Below, one piece after another: positions 35,687 to 45,482 of a DNA stretch of 64,000 bases (positions within the stretch are counted from its first letter, which is position 1; each line of letters begins with the position of its first letter). The notes under the pieces are model-generated. The model was not told the origin of the DNA, made no database searches, and saw only the letters and a list, made by a program, of their open reading frames with translations. The stretch covers positions 1,118,501 through 1,182,500 of the forward strand of contig NZ_CP112998.1 in assembly GCF_026625565.1 (NCBI RefSeq), in the 5' to 3' direction. Source of the stretch: Dyadobacter pollutisoli. Its GTDB lineage: Bacteria; Bacteroidota; Bacteroidia; Cytophagales; Spirosomataceae. The position numbers were made by a program, and so were the translations under genes.

Positions 35687-36835
35687 TCACCATTCAGCGG
35701 CGCTGCCGTCGGCGTGTGTCCACAACGGATTTTTCCAGTTGTGACCTACCTCGACCATCTTCCTTACCTGCGCCTCATCCACCTGAATTCCTAGTCCCGG
35801 GCCGGATGGAATATTGACAAAACCACCTTCGTAACTAAAAACTGCTTGATCTTGCAGATAATCCATCAGGTCATTTCCCTGATTATAATGTATACCCAGA
35901 CTTTGCTCTTGTATAAATGCGTTGTGGCAAGTAGCATCTACCTGCAGGCAAGCTGCCAGCGCGATAGGCCCGAGCGGACAATGTGGGGCTGCTGCAACGT
36001 CGAAAGCTTCGGCCATTGACATGATTTTTTTACATTCAGTAATCCCGCCGGCATGTGACAAGTCAGGCTGAATGATGTCGGCGTATCCGTCCGTTAACAA
36101 ATTTTTAAATTGCCAGCGGCTGAACATTCTTTCACCGGTAGCGATAGGAATGCAGGTATGGTTGGCAATCTCACGTAGCGCCTCATTGTTCTCAGGTAAA
36201 ACAGGCTCCTCAATAAACATAGGCCGGAACTGCTCCAATTCCTTCGCCAACACCTTCGCCATAGGCTTGTGCAGTCTTCCGTGGAAGTCCACGCCAATAT
36301 CCAGGCCATAACCCACAGCGTCACGTATCGAGCCGACCCTGGCCAGTACCAGATCAATTTTTTCGTAAGAATCAATGTACTGCATTTCGTCGGTCGCATT
36401 CATTTTAATGGCTTTGAAACCACTTTCAAAAGACAGTTTCGCAGCATTGGCAACATCGGCCGGACGATCGCCGCCAATCCAGGAATACACTTTGATCTTA
36501 TCCCTGCATTTGCCTCCAAGAAGTTGATAAACAGGAGCATTATAAAACTTTCCCTTGATATCCCACAACGCCTGATCGATACCCGCTATGGCGCTCATCA
36601 GGATTGGTCCGCCACGATAAAATCCTCCACGGTACATGGTGTTCCAATGCCCCTCAATATCCATCGGATCTTTACCGATCAATGCTTCCATCAGCTCAAT
36701 CACTGCGGCTTTCACTGTTGCAGCTTTGCCCTCGATCACCGGTTCTCCCCAGCCAATGAGGCCCTCATCTGTTTCTATTTTTAGAAATAACCATCTTGGA
36801 GGCACCTGAAACAACTCGTAACTTTTGATTTTCAT
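35687..36835 (-). CDS. dgoD: D-galactonate dehydratase
   Basis: A 382-aa enolase-superfamily enzyme of the same length as E. coli DgoD and very like it throughout. Matching stretches include PPRWLFLKIETDEGLIGWGE, YRGGFYRGGPILMSAIAGID, QPDLSHAGGITE, HCPLGPIALAAC and NPLWTHADGS. Catalytic and Mg-binding residues are seen in DFHGR, FIEEPV, TGERM and APHCPLG. It converts D-galactonate to 2-keto-3-deoxygalactonate. The other galactonate genes (kinase, aldolase, transporter) are absent from the window. A close galactarate or gluconate specificity cannot be excluded by sequence reading. Confidence 0.93.
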   Translation of the reverse strand: MKIKSYELFQVPPRWLFLKIETDEGLIGWGEPVIEGKAATVKAAVIELMEALIGKDPMDIEGHWNTMYRGGFYRGGPILMSAIAGIDQALWDIKGKFYNAPVYQLLGGKCRDKIKVYSWIGGDRPADVANAAKLSFESGFKAIKMNATDEMQYIDSYEKIDLVLARVGSIRDAVGYGLDIGVDFHGRLHKPMAKVLAKELEQFRPMFIEEPVLPENNEALREIANHTCIPIATGERMFSRWQFKNLLTDGYADIIQPDLSHAGGITECKKIMSMAEAFDVAAAPHCPLGPIALAACLQVDATCHNAFIQEQSLGIHYNQGNDLMDYLQDQAVFSYEGGFVNIPSGPGLGIQVDEAQVRKMVEVGHNWKNPLWTHADGSAAEW

Positions 36836-37359
36836 TTTTCACCGGTTTATAAATGCAAAAACTTTGGAAGAAACATGTGGCTGTTTCTTCCAAAGTTAAA
36901 AGTATGTTATAAAACTTTATATCTATCCTATTAGTGAGCGAGAAATTGAGTAAAAAAAGACCGCGGGAATCCGGGGTGTAAATGCCAGACAAGGTATCGC
37001 TTAAATTACATGTACTCAGGCCGTATGAGAGGAAGCATACGCTCATCACAACGTAGGTAAAAAACATTGAAAACCTGTTCATTTGAATCTTAGTAAAGTA
37101 TGGCTAATAGGGCTTGGTTTGTTTTCAACCCGATCGGTGATGCAAAATTTGCGGCCTAAACACTGGGAAACCAATGTGATGAGATGATGACCAGCTGCGA
37201 GATCATCTCAATGAGGTGGGGCAAACCAGAGATTGTGTGGGGTTAAGTCAGAAGCGGCCAGTTCCCGGCCCGCCTCAGCACGCAGTTTCATTGTAAAGAA
37301 ATCTGTGTATCTTGACTTGATTATCAGGAAACTTACCGGTACCGGCCTAAACACTTACC
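36836..37359. other. 524-bp intergenic region
   Basis: It contains a terminator-type hairpin at 36860 pointing leftward into dgoD. A plus-strand palindrome CCGGTACCGG at 37336 lies just upstream of the sigma factor. Minus-strand frames between 36900 and 37082 begin with a signal-like stretch but match no family; a decayed gene whose terminator survived is possible. Confidence 0.4.
36851..36897 (-). terminator. strong hairpin with T-run upstream of dgoD
   Basis: Two perfect 15-base arms (AACTTTGGAAGAAAC and complement, 36860-36897) flank an 8-base loop. On the minus strand the stem runs into TTTTGCATTT. It stands 25 bases before the dgoD start. It looks like a terminator of a lost upstream gene or a leader attenuator of dgoD. 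Confidence 0.6.
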
Positions 37360-37947
37360 ATGGAGCATGATCTGTATTCGACGCTGCCCGATGAAATGCT
37401 GGGACGGCTTCTTTTTACAGGGGACGCAAAAGCTTATGAGGCGATCTATCAGCGTCACTGGCGTGCATTGTTTTCGATTGCGACCTGGAAAACCAATAGT
37501 CAGGTGGCTGCCGAGGAATTGGTGCAGGAATTATTCTTAAGATTGTGGGAGAACCGGCAAAAGACCCTGATCGAAAAGCCGGAGGCTTACCTGAAAACGG
37601 CGCTTAAATACAGCGTGATCGGCTTCATTAAAGCCAAGCTTGCTAGTGCGCAGGCCGAGCTGGGGGAAGCTTCATATCAAGCCGCTGAGCAATTGGCCGA
37701 TACCGACGTAGATTTGGCCGACTTATCGGCCGCATTGGAACAGGCCCTGCTGCTACTTCCTGAAAAAACAAGGCTGGTATTTCAGATGAGCCGTTTTGAG
37801 CAGCGTTCTACCTCAGAAATCGCAGCGCACTTAGGGCTTTCTGATCGTGCTGTGGAATATCATATCACACAGTCCTTACGGCTGCTACGGTTTCAATTAA
37901 AAGACTATCTGGCCTACACCATTGCCACCTCCTTTCTTTTTTCGTAG
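37360..37947 (+). CDS. ECF-type RNA polymerase sigma factor
   Basis: A 195-aa sigma factor of the Bacteroidota FecI-like class. Region 2 is AYEAIYQRHWRALFSIATWK then AAEELVQELFLRLWENRQ, and region 4 is LLPEKTRLVFQMSRFEQRST then IAAHLGLSDRAVEYHITQ. A FecR-type anti-sigma follows, then an STN-bearing SusC, so the set forms a transenvelope signalling unit. A palindrome CCGGTACCGG is 14 bases upstream of the start. Confidence 0.93.
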   Translation: MEHDLYSTLPDEMLGRLLFTGDAKAYEAIYQRHWRALFSIATWKTNSQVAAEELVQELFLRLWENRQKTLIEKPEAYLKTALKYSVIGFIKAKLASAQAELGEASYQAAEQLADTDVDLADLSAALEQALLLLPEKTRLVFQMSRFEQRSTSEIAAHLGLSDRAVEYHITQSLRLLRFQLKDYLAYTIATSFLFS

Positions 37948-38119
37948 ATCCCTCTCATTTTTTTCTATTGTCAAAGGGAGGTCTGGGATGTAATTATTTC
38001 AAGAATCTTGCCATTTGGTGCTCATTTGTTTTTCATTTTTCAAATAAGTGCAAATTTCTTTTACGGCTGCACCTGCATTTGTATACTATATAAATGAAAA
38101 CTTCTGACGTTGCTTGCTC

Positions 38120-39172
38120 ATGAATCGATCTGCCCTTCTTGGCTTATTAACCCGTTACGAAGCACATACATGTACACCGGCCGAAATCCAGCTCGTTGAG
38201 CAGTGGTACGAATTGCTTGGAGAGCCCATAGAAATTCCGCTCTCAGAAGAGCAGTGGCTTATCATGGAGCAAAAGCTGTGGAGTCAGGTGCAGCCGCAAA
38301 GCCAGCTGGCAGGTGCGGACCCCGTACCTTTCATCCGGCCATTGTGGCGTCAACTCGCCGTGGCCGCTTCTGGTATAGCTGCCGCGATCGCCATCGTGAT
38401 AGGTTTAAATGGGAACCAGAAAATTCTCCCAAACTGGTTTGGACCGCAGTCGCTGATCGACAAAGTGGAACAGGCCCAGTGGACGCAGTTTGTTAATCAG
38501 ACCGACAAGTCCAAGGAAGTGAAACTGCCCGATGGAAGTATTGTTGTGCTCTCCCCGCATGCGCAACTGGCCATGCATAAGGATTTCAATCAGAAAACCA
38601 GGGATGTGAGATTGCTGGGCGAGGCCAGCTTCCGCGTACATCGTGATCCCAGCCGGCCATTTCTGGTGTATTCTGGTGATATCATTACAAAAGTATTGGG
38701 CACGACATTTCTGGTCCGGACAGGCGATCCAGGACAACCTATTCAGGTGATCGTTCAAAGCGGTAAGGTGACCGTGTACAGGCAGACGGCCAAAGACCTT
38801 ACCAATGTCAGCCCCAATCGCGGTGTGATTTTGACTCCCAATCAGAAAGCAACCTATTTTCCTGATAACGAGCAGTTCGTGACCAGTATCGCCGAGGACC
38901 CTCAGCCCATTGTCGCGGCTGTGTCAGCGGCGGTGGCAGCCCCCTCGCTGGAATTTGAGGATACACCCATTGGCCAGGTGATCCATCAGCTGGAAGTCAT
39001 CTACGGAACGGAAATTGAATTGGAGCAGGAATCTTTGAGCCATTGTCCATTTACTGGAAATCTCACGCACCAGGCCTTGTTTACCAAACTGGAACTGCTT
39101 TGCGGAACCATCAACGGGAGCTACGAAGTGCGTGGGACCAAGATTTTGATTACAGGAAAAGGCTGTCAATAA
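38120..39172 (+). CDS. FecR-family anti-sigma factor
   Basis: A 350-aa inner-membrane protein. A cytoplasmic N-terminus (about 75 residues) would hold the sigma factor. One membrane segment follows (LAVAASGIAAAIAIVIGL), then a periplasmic FecR domain with EVKLPDGSIVVLSPHAQLAM, and a DUF4974-type C-terminus (LEFEDTPIGQVIHQLEVIYG). The C-terminal domain would contact the SusC STN domain. I start at the ATG at 38120; a TTG is two codons earlier. It follows the sigma gene by 172 bases. Confidence 0.93.
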   Translation: MNRSALLGLLTRYEAHTCTPAEIQLVEQWYELLGEPIEIPLSEEQWLIMEQKLWSQVQPQSQLAGADPVPFIRPLWRQLAVAASGIAAAIAIVIGLNGNQKILPNWFGPQSLIDKVEQAQWTQFVNQTDKSKEVKLPDGSIVVLSPHAQLAMHKDFNQKTRDVRLLGEASFRVHRDPSRPFLVYSGDIITKVLGTTFLVRTGDPGQPIQVIVQSGKVTVYRQTAKDLTNVSPNRGVILTPNQKATYFPDNEQFVTSIAEDPQPIVAAVSAAVAAPSLEFEDTPIGQVIHQLEVIYGTEIELEQESLSHCPFTGNLTHQALFTKLELLCGTINGSYEVRGTKILITGKGCQ

Positions 39173-39229
39173 TTACCCATCTATAACCTTCTAAACTATG
39201 CGCTGACTTTATCTGAGTTTCTGAAAATG

Positions 39230-39259
39230 AAATCGGTACCGTTGCACCGGTACCGATTT
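39230..39259. promoter_or_regulatory. inverted repeat before the STN-type SusC
   Basis: Two 11-base arms (AAATCGGTACC and complement) are separated by 8 bases, 98 bases before the SusC start. The right arm contains CCGGTACCG, which is also present at 37336 before the sigma factor gene. Shared motifs suggest co-control, by the sigma factor's own circuit or by a common repressor. Confidence 0.5.
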
Positions 39260-39356
39260 ACTCGGCCCTTCCTGTATCTGTCAGAACATCCATCTCAGGG
39301 TGTAAAAGGGCTGCTATTGCTAAATCCTAGACAAAACTTAACAAACATTCAAAAGT

Positions 39357-42300
39357 ATGAAAGACCATCTACATTGTCAAACCTGGCTCTGGGTAGTTAT
39401 GAAACACTCCGTCTACCAATTTATCCTGGCGGCTTTTGTGATAAGTGCCATTCAGGCAGGGCCCACCCATGCGCAAAACCTGCTGGAACGGATCGTGACG
39501 ATTCATCTGGACCAGACCAACGTCGGCGCTTTTTTGAATACTCTTGAAAAATCAACGGGCGTCGATTTCGTTTACAGCTCCAAGGCCATTGGCGCGCAGC
39601 GCAAACTGTCGGTTCACCACGTTAACCAAAAGCTCTCTTTTGTGCTTGAAACCACATTGAAACCCATGAACATTGGTTTTCGGCTCGTGGACGGCTCCAT
39701 TCTCTTGCATCGGTCCTGGACAGATTCTCCCGGCGCGGACGGTGACCCGGACAATTTTCTGGGTGCAATGCCTGCCACCAGTCCACCGGACCGAACTGTA
39801 ACCGGCGCTGTAACTGATGAAAAAGGCGAAGGATTACCCGGCGTCAGTGTCGTGCTCAAAGGCACGCAGCGTGGTACGGTCACCGGTGCGAGCGGGGCGT
39901 ACAGCATCAGCATCGGCTCGGATGCGGATGTGCTGGTGTTTTCCTTTGTAGGGTATCTCTCAAAGGAAGCTACTATCGGAGACAGAAAAAAGATTGATAT
40001 AGCACTGGCCGCTGACACCAAAGCACTCGATGAAGTAATGGTAGTAGGATACGGTACCCAGAAAAAGTCAGATCTTACCGGCTCGGTCAGCTCGGTAAAG
40101 GGCTCGGATCTGACGCGGCTTCCCACCCAGCGGGTGGATCAGGCTTTGCAGGGCCGCGCTGCTGGCGTCATGGTGCAGAATACGGACGGAGCGCCTGGTG
40201 GCAATGCCACTATCCGCGTCAGAGGCGGCAACTCGATAACGGGTGGTAACAATGCGCTGGTGGTGGTGGATGGCATACAGGGGGTCAACATCACGACAAT
40301 CAACCCCAACGATATTGAATCCCTGGAAGTACTCAAAGATGCTTCGGCCACGGCGATTTATGGAGCGCGTGGCGCAAACGGGGTAATACTGATTACAACC
40401 AAAAGGGGCGCATCCGGCAAAGCGGTCTTCAACTACGGTTTCAGCATGGGCTTTCAGAGGCTGAACCATAAACTGGATTTGATGAATGCCGGTTACTATG
40501 CCCGCAAGTCCAACGACTGGGCAGCCACACAGAATGGAACGGCCAGCGCGCCCATTACCCCGGTGATACCTTTTTCAACCGAGCAGATTGCGCAGCTGGA
40601 TGCCAATGGCGGTACGGACTGGCAGAATGAAATATACCGGAGCGGAAAACTGCAGAACCATCAGCTCTCGGTCAGCGGTGGCGGTGAATCGGCCCGTTTT
40701 TTCGTCTCGGCCGGTTATATGAACCAACAGGGAATTGTGGTCAATACCAAATACGCCCGTTATAATTTAAGAAGTAACCTGGATCTGAAAGTGACCAGTT
40801 GGATGAATGCAGGGATCAACCTGAACGTGATCAAAGACAAGGGCAATGTGCCGCCGGTAGGAGAAGGAACGCGTTTTGGGGATATCCTCGGGCAGGTAAT
40901 CAATACCGTCGCGCGATTTGACCCGGTTACTCCGGTTTATGATGCCAATGGAAACTACAACAATAAGGCATTGAAAGGCGGCCCGGATGGCTCCAAGATC
41001 TATGCAGACAGTGATGTATGGAACCCGGTGGCCACCGCCTTAGAAACCAAGTCGGAGAAAAATAACATTACCAACGAGATCAGCACATTCCTGGATTTTA
41101 AACTGCTGAAAGGGTTCTCATTGCGGGTTACTGGCGCTGCCAGCATCAATTCCAATGATGAGCAGCATTATTACAGCACCAAAACCCAGCCGGGCCGTGG
41201 CGTGAGCGGACTGGGTGATCTGACCGAAAGCAAGTATCAGTATTACCAGAATTCCAACATTCTCACATACAGCAATGTTTTCAATAAAAAGCATGCGCTA
41301 ACCTTCACCGGCGTAGCAGAACAGCAGTTGATACAGTCCAAGAGCTCTTTTATCTCCGCTCAGGGATTTTTCAGCGATGATACCGGGATCAATGACCTGG
41401 GCGGCGCCTCTCAGATTAATGAACGTTACAATGCGCAGGCAAAGCAGGTTTTGAATTCGTTTCTGGGCCGGGTCAACTACGTATTCAATGACAAATACAT
41501 GATCACAGCCAGTTACCGGGCTGACGGGTCGTCGGTTTTCGGGGCCAATAATAAATGGGGATATTTTCCATCTGCGGCCGCTGCCTGGCGCGTTTCCCAG
41601 GAAGCATTTCTTGAAAATATCAAGGCTATTTCCAATTTAAAGCTGCGCGCGAGCTGGGGTAAAACCGGTAATCAGGCTATTCAGCCCTATCAAACCCTGG
41701 CAACGGTTGCTTCTGGTTTCAACTATCCCTACGAAGGCAACAGTGCGCCCAATGTAGGCTTTGCGCTGGGTCGGGCGGCCAATCCCAACCTGAAATGGGA
41801 AACTACCCAGCAGACCAATGTGGGTATGGACCTGGGCTTCTTTGCAGAGCGGTTGGTTGCCACAGTGGACCTTTATAAAAAGACCACTGCGGACCTTTTG
41901 CTAAACAAACAGGTAGAGGCCTACACAGGCTTTACGACGATTCTTTCCAATGTGGGCTCGATACAAAACAAAGGACTTGAAATTTCTGTCGGAGGTAAGC
42001 CTCTGGCGGCCGGGGCGCTAAAATGGAGCACATCGGCCAATATTTCTTTCAACCGAAGTAAGGTATTGACCCTGCTTGACAATGCTCCTTTGGCCATCCG
42101 GACCAATACGGGTGGAGGCTACCAGATCTACGGCAGCGGTTTTTCTTTGAAGTACTTACAGGTAGGTCAGCCGGTAGATCAGATGCGCGGCTATACCAAC
42201 CTGGGAACTTGGAGTGAAGCAGAGCGTGCCGAGGCTAAGAAAATGGGACAGGCGCCAGGGGAGCCGAAGTGGAAAGATGTGAACGGAGACGGCAAAATAA

Positions 42301-42878
42301 CCAGGGCAGCCGACGGGTTGGAAGTGATCGGGAATGCTTCGCCCAAGTTTATCTATGGCTGGAATAACACGGTGAGCTACAAAGATTTCGATCTGACTTT
42401 TCTGATGCAAGGCAGTTATGGCAATGCGATTTTTAATGCCGTCAGAATTAAAACCGAAAACCCCTCCAACGGGCTAAGCACCAATCTTAAAAACAGATGG
42501 AGCGCTGAAAATCAAAATACGGACGTGCCCGTGTTTTTGAGCTCACGGGAAAGAAACCTGCTGGAACTGGGCAGTAATCAAACCTCGGGGATTGGCGTCG
42601 ACCAGCGTTCCAGCCGTTGGATCGAGGATGGCTCCTACCTGCGGATGAAAAATGTAACCCTTACCTATACTATTCCCACATCCATTGTCGGCAGGATAGG
42701 AATCAGCAGGCTCTCGACCTATGTGACGGGTATTAACCTGTTTACCATCACCAAGTACACGGGCTACGACCCGGAGGTGAGCTCCTTTAATGCCGGCGGG
42801 GCCGGTGGTCTGGGTATTGACCTGAGCAATTATCCGACGGCCAAATCACTCATGTTTGGACTTAATCTGACATTTTAA
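39357..42878 (+). CDS. STN-domain SusC-like outer membrane transporter
   Basis: A 1173-aa transporter. A signal peptide (to about HAQ at residue 40) is followed by an STN domain (VTIHLDQTNVGAFLNTLEKS to SILLHR, about 45-120) that talks to the FecR protein. A carboxypeptidase-regulatory-like domain (VTGAVTDEKGEGLPGVSVVL) and plug follow, with DEVMVVGYGTQKKSDLTGSV and LKDASATAIYGARGANGVIL, then the beta-barrel. A second ATG at 39399 would give a more standard signal peptide. Its SusD starts 11 bases after its stop. Expression is inferred to be induced by its substrate through the sigma/FecR pair. Confidence 0.95.
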   Translation: MKDHLHCQTWLWVVMKHSVYQFILAAFVISAIQAGPTHAQNLLERIVTIHLDQTNVGAFLNTLEKSTGVDFVYSSKAIGAQRKLSVHHVNQKLSFVLETTLKPMNIGFRLVDGSILLHRSWTDSPGADGDPDNFLGAMPATSPPDRTVTGAVTDEKGEGLPGVSVVLKGTQRGTVTGASGAYSISIGSDADVLVFSFVGYLSKEATIGDRKKIDIALAADTKALDEVMVVGYGTQKKSDLTGSVSSVKGSDLTRLPTQRVDQALQGRAAGVMVQNTDGAPGGNATIRVRGGNSITGGNNALVVVDGIQGVNITTINPNDIESLEVLKDASATAIYGARGANGVILITTKRGASGKAVFNYGFSMGFQRLNHKLDLMNAGYYARKSNDWAATQNGTASAPITPVIPFSTEQIAQLDANGGTDWQNEIYRSGKLQNHQLSVSGGGESARFFVSAGYMNQQGIVVNTKYARYNLRSNLDLKVTSWMNAGINLNVIKDKGNVPPVGEGTRFGDILGQVINTVARFDPVTPVYDANGNYNNKALKGGPDGSKIYADSDVWNPVATALETKSEKNNITNEISTFLDFKLLKGFSLRVTGAASINSNDEQHYYSTKTQPGRGVSGLGDLTESKYQYYQNSNILTYSNVFNKKHALTFTGVAEQQLIQSKSSFISAQGFFSDDTGINDLGGASQINERYNAQAKQVLNSFLGRVNYVFNDKYMITASYRADGSSVFGANNKWGYFPSAAAAWRVSQEAFLENIKAISNLKLRASWGKTGNQAIQPYQTLATVASGFNYPYEGNSAPNVGFALGRAANPNLKWETTQQTNVGMDLGFFAERLVATVDLYKKTTADLLLNKQVEAYTGFTTILSNVGSIQNKGLEISVGGKPLAAGALKWSTSANISFNRSKVLTLLDNAPLAIRTNTGGGYQIYGSGFSLKYLQVGQPVDQMRGYTNLGTWSEAERAEAKKMGQAPGEPKWKDVNGDGKITRAADGLEVIGNASPKFIYGWNNTVSYKDFDLTFLMQGSYGNAIFNAVRIKTENPSNGLSTNLKNRWSAENQNTDVPVFLSSRERNLLELGSNQTSGIGVDQRSSRWIEDGSYLRMKNVTLTYTIPTSIVGRIGISRLSTYVTGINLFTITKYTGYDPEVSSFNAGGAGGLGIDLSNYPTAKSLMFGLNLTF

Positions 42879-42889
42879 AAGTGCATCCA

Positions 42890-44341
42890 ATGAAAAAGAA
42901 TATATTCTACCCAGCTAAAAGTATTGTCGCGTTACTTTTGATCATACTCAGTTTCTCCTGCGAGAGTCTACAGGAAGCACCCGCAGGGATCTCCACCCCG
43001 CGGAATTTCTATGCGACCCTCAGTCAGTGTGAGGCAGCTTATGCCGGATCGATCAACGCCCTGTTTGTCACATGGGGAGGGTATCAGAACATACCTGCTT
43101 TTCCCGATGGCCACTTTGAAGGTACCAGTCTTGACTTTGGGGTTTCCTCCTTCAATGATCTTTGGAACTGGCATTATAAATCCATTGCCAACATTAATGC
43201 AGTGCTGAAAGCGGTCAAAGGTGGAAGCCTGGCCGGTAATTCGCAGGATGCAATCGATCAGGTCGTGGCGCAGGGGAGATTTCTGAGAGCATTCAACTAT
43301 TTCACACTGGTACGTTTGTATGGCAAAATTCCCTATCTCACAGAAGAAACGCCTGATCCGGTACTGACGCCATTAACACCCGAGTCCCGTCTGGAAGTGG
43401 CCAAGGTCTACGATCTGCTGGAAGCCGATCTGGCGTTTGCAGCAGATCATCTGGGCGACTACGAAGCGGCAACGCCTGGCAAACCCAATAAATGGATTGC
43501 CAAAGGATTTTTGGCCAAAGCGTATTTGACCCGGGCAACAGCTCCACTCAATCAAAGCGAATATTATGCAAAAGCGCGCGATGTGGCCGATGAGGTCATT
43601 ACCAAAGGGCCTTACAAGCTGCTACCGAATTTGCAGGATGTCTTCAAAACAGCCAACAACCGCAGCATGGAAATTATGTTTGCCTTCTATACGACACCCC
43701 AAACCCCTTACATGCCGGGCAATGCCTGGGCGCCTTCCGAAATGGACGGATGGAGCGGTGGCCCTGTGAAGATTTACTGGGCATCCAACATTTATCCCGA
43801 GCAGCCCCGCAAGCACAACTATCTGCTGCTTGACTTTACCTCGGACATTTATGATCCTGCCGCGCCGATCATTAACTGGTCCAAATCTGCCGACGGAGTA
43901 CCCTACATTGGTAAATACAATATGCCTAACCTTACTTATGAGCAGCAGGTCAGCGGTGGTGATGCAGGTATCGAAATGAAGCTGCTGCGTTTTGCCGACA
44001 TCCTGCTCATCTACGCAGAAGCAGCCAACATGGCAGGCGGCGCGCCTACCCAACTTGCGGTAGACCGGCTGAATCTGATCATAGACCGGGCCAATGCAGC
44101 TACGGGCAAGGAAGCAAGGGCAACCCTAGCATTGAGCAAAGCGGCTTTTGACCAAAAGGTAATTGACGAAAGGAGCTATGAGCTTTGTTTTGAAAACGAC
44201 CGGTACTTTGATGTTTTAAGAAAACGGATTTTAGAGCAGGTCAATCTGCCGGACAATGCACAGGGCTTCCAGCAGACTGATTACCTGCTGCCTATACCGG
44301 CCCTGGATGCCAAAGCAATCGGGCAGAATGCGGGGTATTGA
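42890..44341 (+). CDS. SusD/RagB-family surface lipoprotein
   Basis: A 483-aa lipoprotein with lipobox SFSC (Cys near residue 24). It has characteristic SusD segments such as ISTPRNFYATLSQCEAAYAG, ARFLRAFNYF-type (QGRFLRAFNYFTLVRLYGKI), and the C-terminal AFDQKVIDERSYELCFENDR and DYLLPIPALDAKAIGQN. I start at the ATG at 42890 rather than the GTG at 42881. It works with the upstream STN-type SusC. Confidence 0.94.
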   Translation: MKKNIFYPAKSIVALLLIILSFSCESLQEAPAGISTPRNFYATLSQCEAAYAGSINALFVTWGGYQNIPAFPDGHFEGTSLDFGVSSFNDLWNWHYKSIANINAVLKAVKGGSLAGNSQDAIDQVVAQGRFLRAFNYFTLVRLYGKIPYLTEETPDPVLTPLTPESRLEVAKVYDLLEADLAFAADHLGDYEAATPGKPNKWIAKGFLAKAYLTRATAPLNQSEYYAKARDVADEVITKGPYKLLPNLQDVFKTANNRSMEIMFAFYTTPQTPYMPGNAWAPSEMDGWSGGPVKIYWASNIYPEQPRKHNYLLLDFTSDIYDPAAPIINWSKSADGVPYIGKYNMPNLTYEQQVSGGDAGIEMKLLRFADILLIYAEAANMAGGAPTQLAVDRLNLIIDRANAATGKEARATLALSKAAFDQKVIDERSYELCFENDRYFDVLRKRILEQVNLPDNAQGFQQTDYLLPIPALDAKAIGQNAGY

Positions 44342-44365
44342 TCATCAACCTGACCTTCCAATAGC

Positions 44366-45448
44366 ATGTTAAAATTCCTCGGTTACACATTGCTTTTTAT
44401 CATTTCTATAGGAATCTGCCCGGCCCAACGGGCAGATTCCCTGCTGCTGAAAAACTACCGGCCGCATTCGATTTACAAGATTCCGGTAACCAAAATTACC
44501 AAAGCCAGCCATCCGGTCATCGACATGCATGCCCACCAGGGTAATGTGAAGACCGATGCCGAATTGAAAGAATGGGTAAAGCGCATGGATCGTTTTGGAA
44601 TCGAAAAAACCATCATACTTACCATGCTGACTGGCGCAGGGTTTGACTCGGTCTATAAAGCCTATGCGCCTTACGGCGAGCGTTTTGAGCTATGGTGCGG
44701 CTTTGATTATACGGGTTATAACAAGCCTGGATGGAGTCAGAAAGCAGTCAAAGAGCTGGAACGATGCGCAAAGCTTGGCGCCAAAGGTGTAGGCGAGCTG
44801 GGTGATAAAGGCCTTGGGGAGGTTTTTTCCAAGCCGGTGGCCGCGCACGGCATGCATATCGATGATCAGCGCATGAAGCCCTTGTTTGAGAAATGCGGCC
44901 AGTTGAAGTTGCCGGTGAATGTCCATGTTGCCGAACCAATGTGGATGTACGAGCCGGCCGACTCAACCAATGACGGCTTGATGAATGCCTTCGAGTGGAG
45001 AGTCGACCAAAGTAAACCAGGGTTTTTGGGGCATGGTGCGTTGATCCGTACGCTTGAAAATGTGGTGCGTGACAACCCCGGGACGACATTCATTGCCTGT
45101 CATTTAGCCAATTGCGAATATGATCTGACCATTCTGGGGCGCTTGTTGTCCCAATACCAAAACCTGTATGCAGATTTTGCCGCCAGGTATGCCGAGATCG
45201 CGCCGATACCGAGGTATATGCATCAATTTTTTGAAAAGTATCAGGATAAGCTCTTATACGGGACCGATATGCAGGCCACCGACTACATGTATGAAACCAC
45301 TTTCAGGGTACTGGAAACCAAGGATGAACATTTTTATGCTATTGATCTGACGGGTTACCACTGGCCGCTGCAAGGCTTTGGGCTCAGTGATGCGGTTTTA
45401 AAGAAAATTTACAAAACCAACGCGGCCCAAATACTGAGCAGAAAATAG
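44366..45448 (+). CDS. exported amidohydrolase-family (TIM-barrel) protein
   Basis: A 360-aa protein with a signal peptide (to about CPAQ, residue 20). Its amidohydrolase-2 fold has the metal motif IDMHAHQGN near residue 53, HVAEPMWM near 187, a conserved His in ACHLANCEYD, and LYGTDMQATD near 310. Such enzymes are hydrolases or decarboxylases acting on small acids, lactones or amides. The gene sits 24 bases after SusD and 34 before the Asp-box protein, so its substrate probably comes from what that SusC/SusD imports. Exact activity is unknown. Confidence 0.85.
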   Translation: MLKFLGYTLLFIISIGICPAQRADSLLLKNYRPHSIYKIPVTKITKASHPVIDMHAHQGNVKTDAELKEWVKRMDRFGIEKTIILTMLTGAGFDSVYKAYAPYGERFELWCGFDYTGYNKPGWSQKAVKELERCAKLGAKGVGELGDKGLGEVFSKPVAAHGMHIDDQRMKPLFEKCGQLKLPVNVHVAEPMWMYEPADSTNDGLMNAFEWRVDQSKPGFLGHGALIRTLENVVRDNPGTTFIACHLANCEYDLTILGRLLSQYQNLYADFAARYAEIAPIPRYMHQFFEKYQDKLLYGTDMQATDYMYETTFRVLETKDEHFYAIDLTGYHWPLQGFGLSDAVLKKIYKTNAAQILSRK

Positions 45449-45482
45449 CCTGGGCTGCTATAACCGTTTAATTCATTAGAAA

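Noticed and set aside
36765..37082. 105-codon minus-strand frame beginning with a signal-like stretch
   Set aside because: It runs through the strong hairpin and into dgoD in another frame; no family match. At most a decayed gene.
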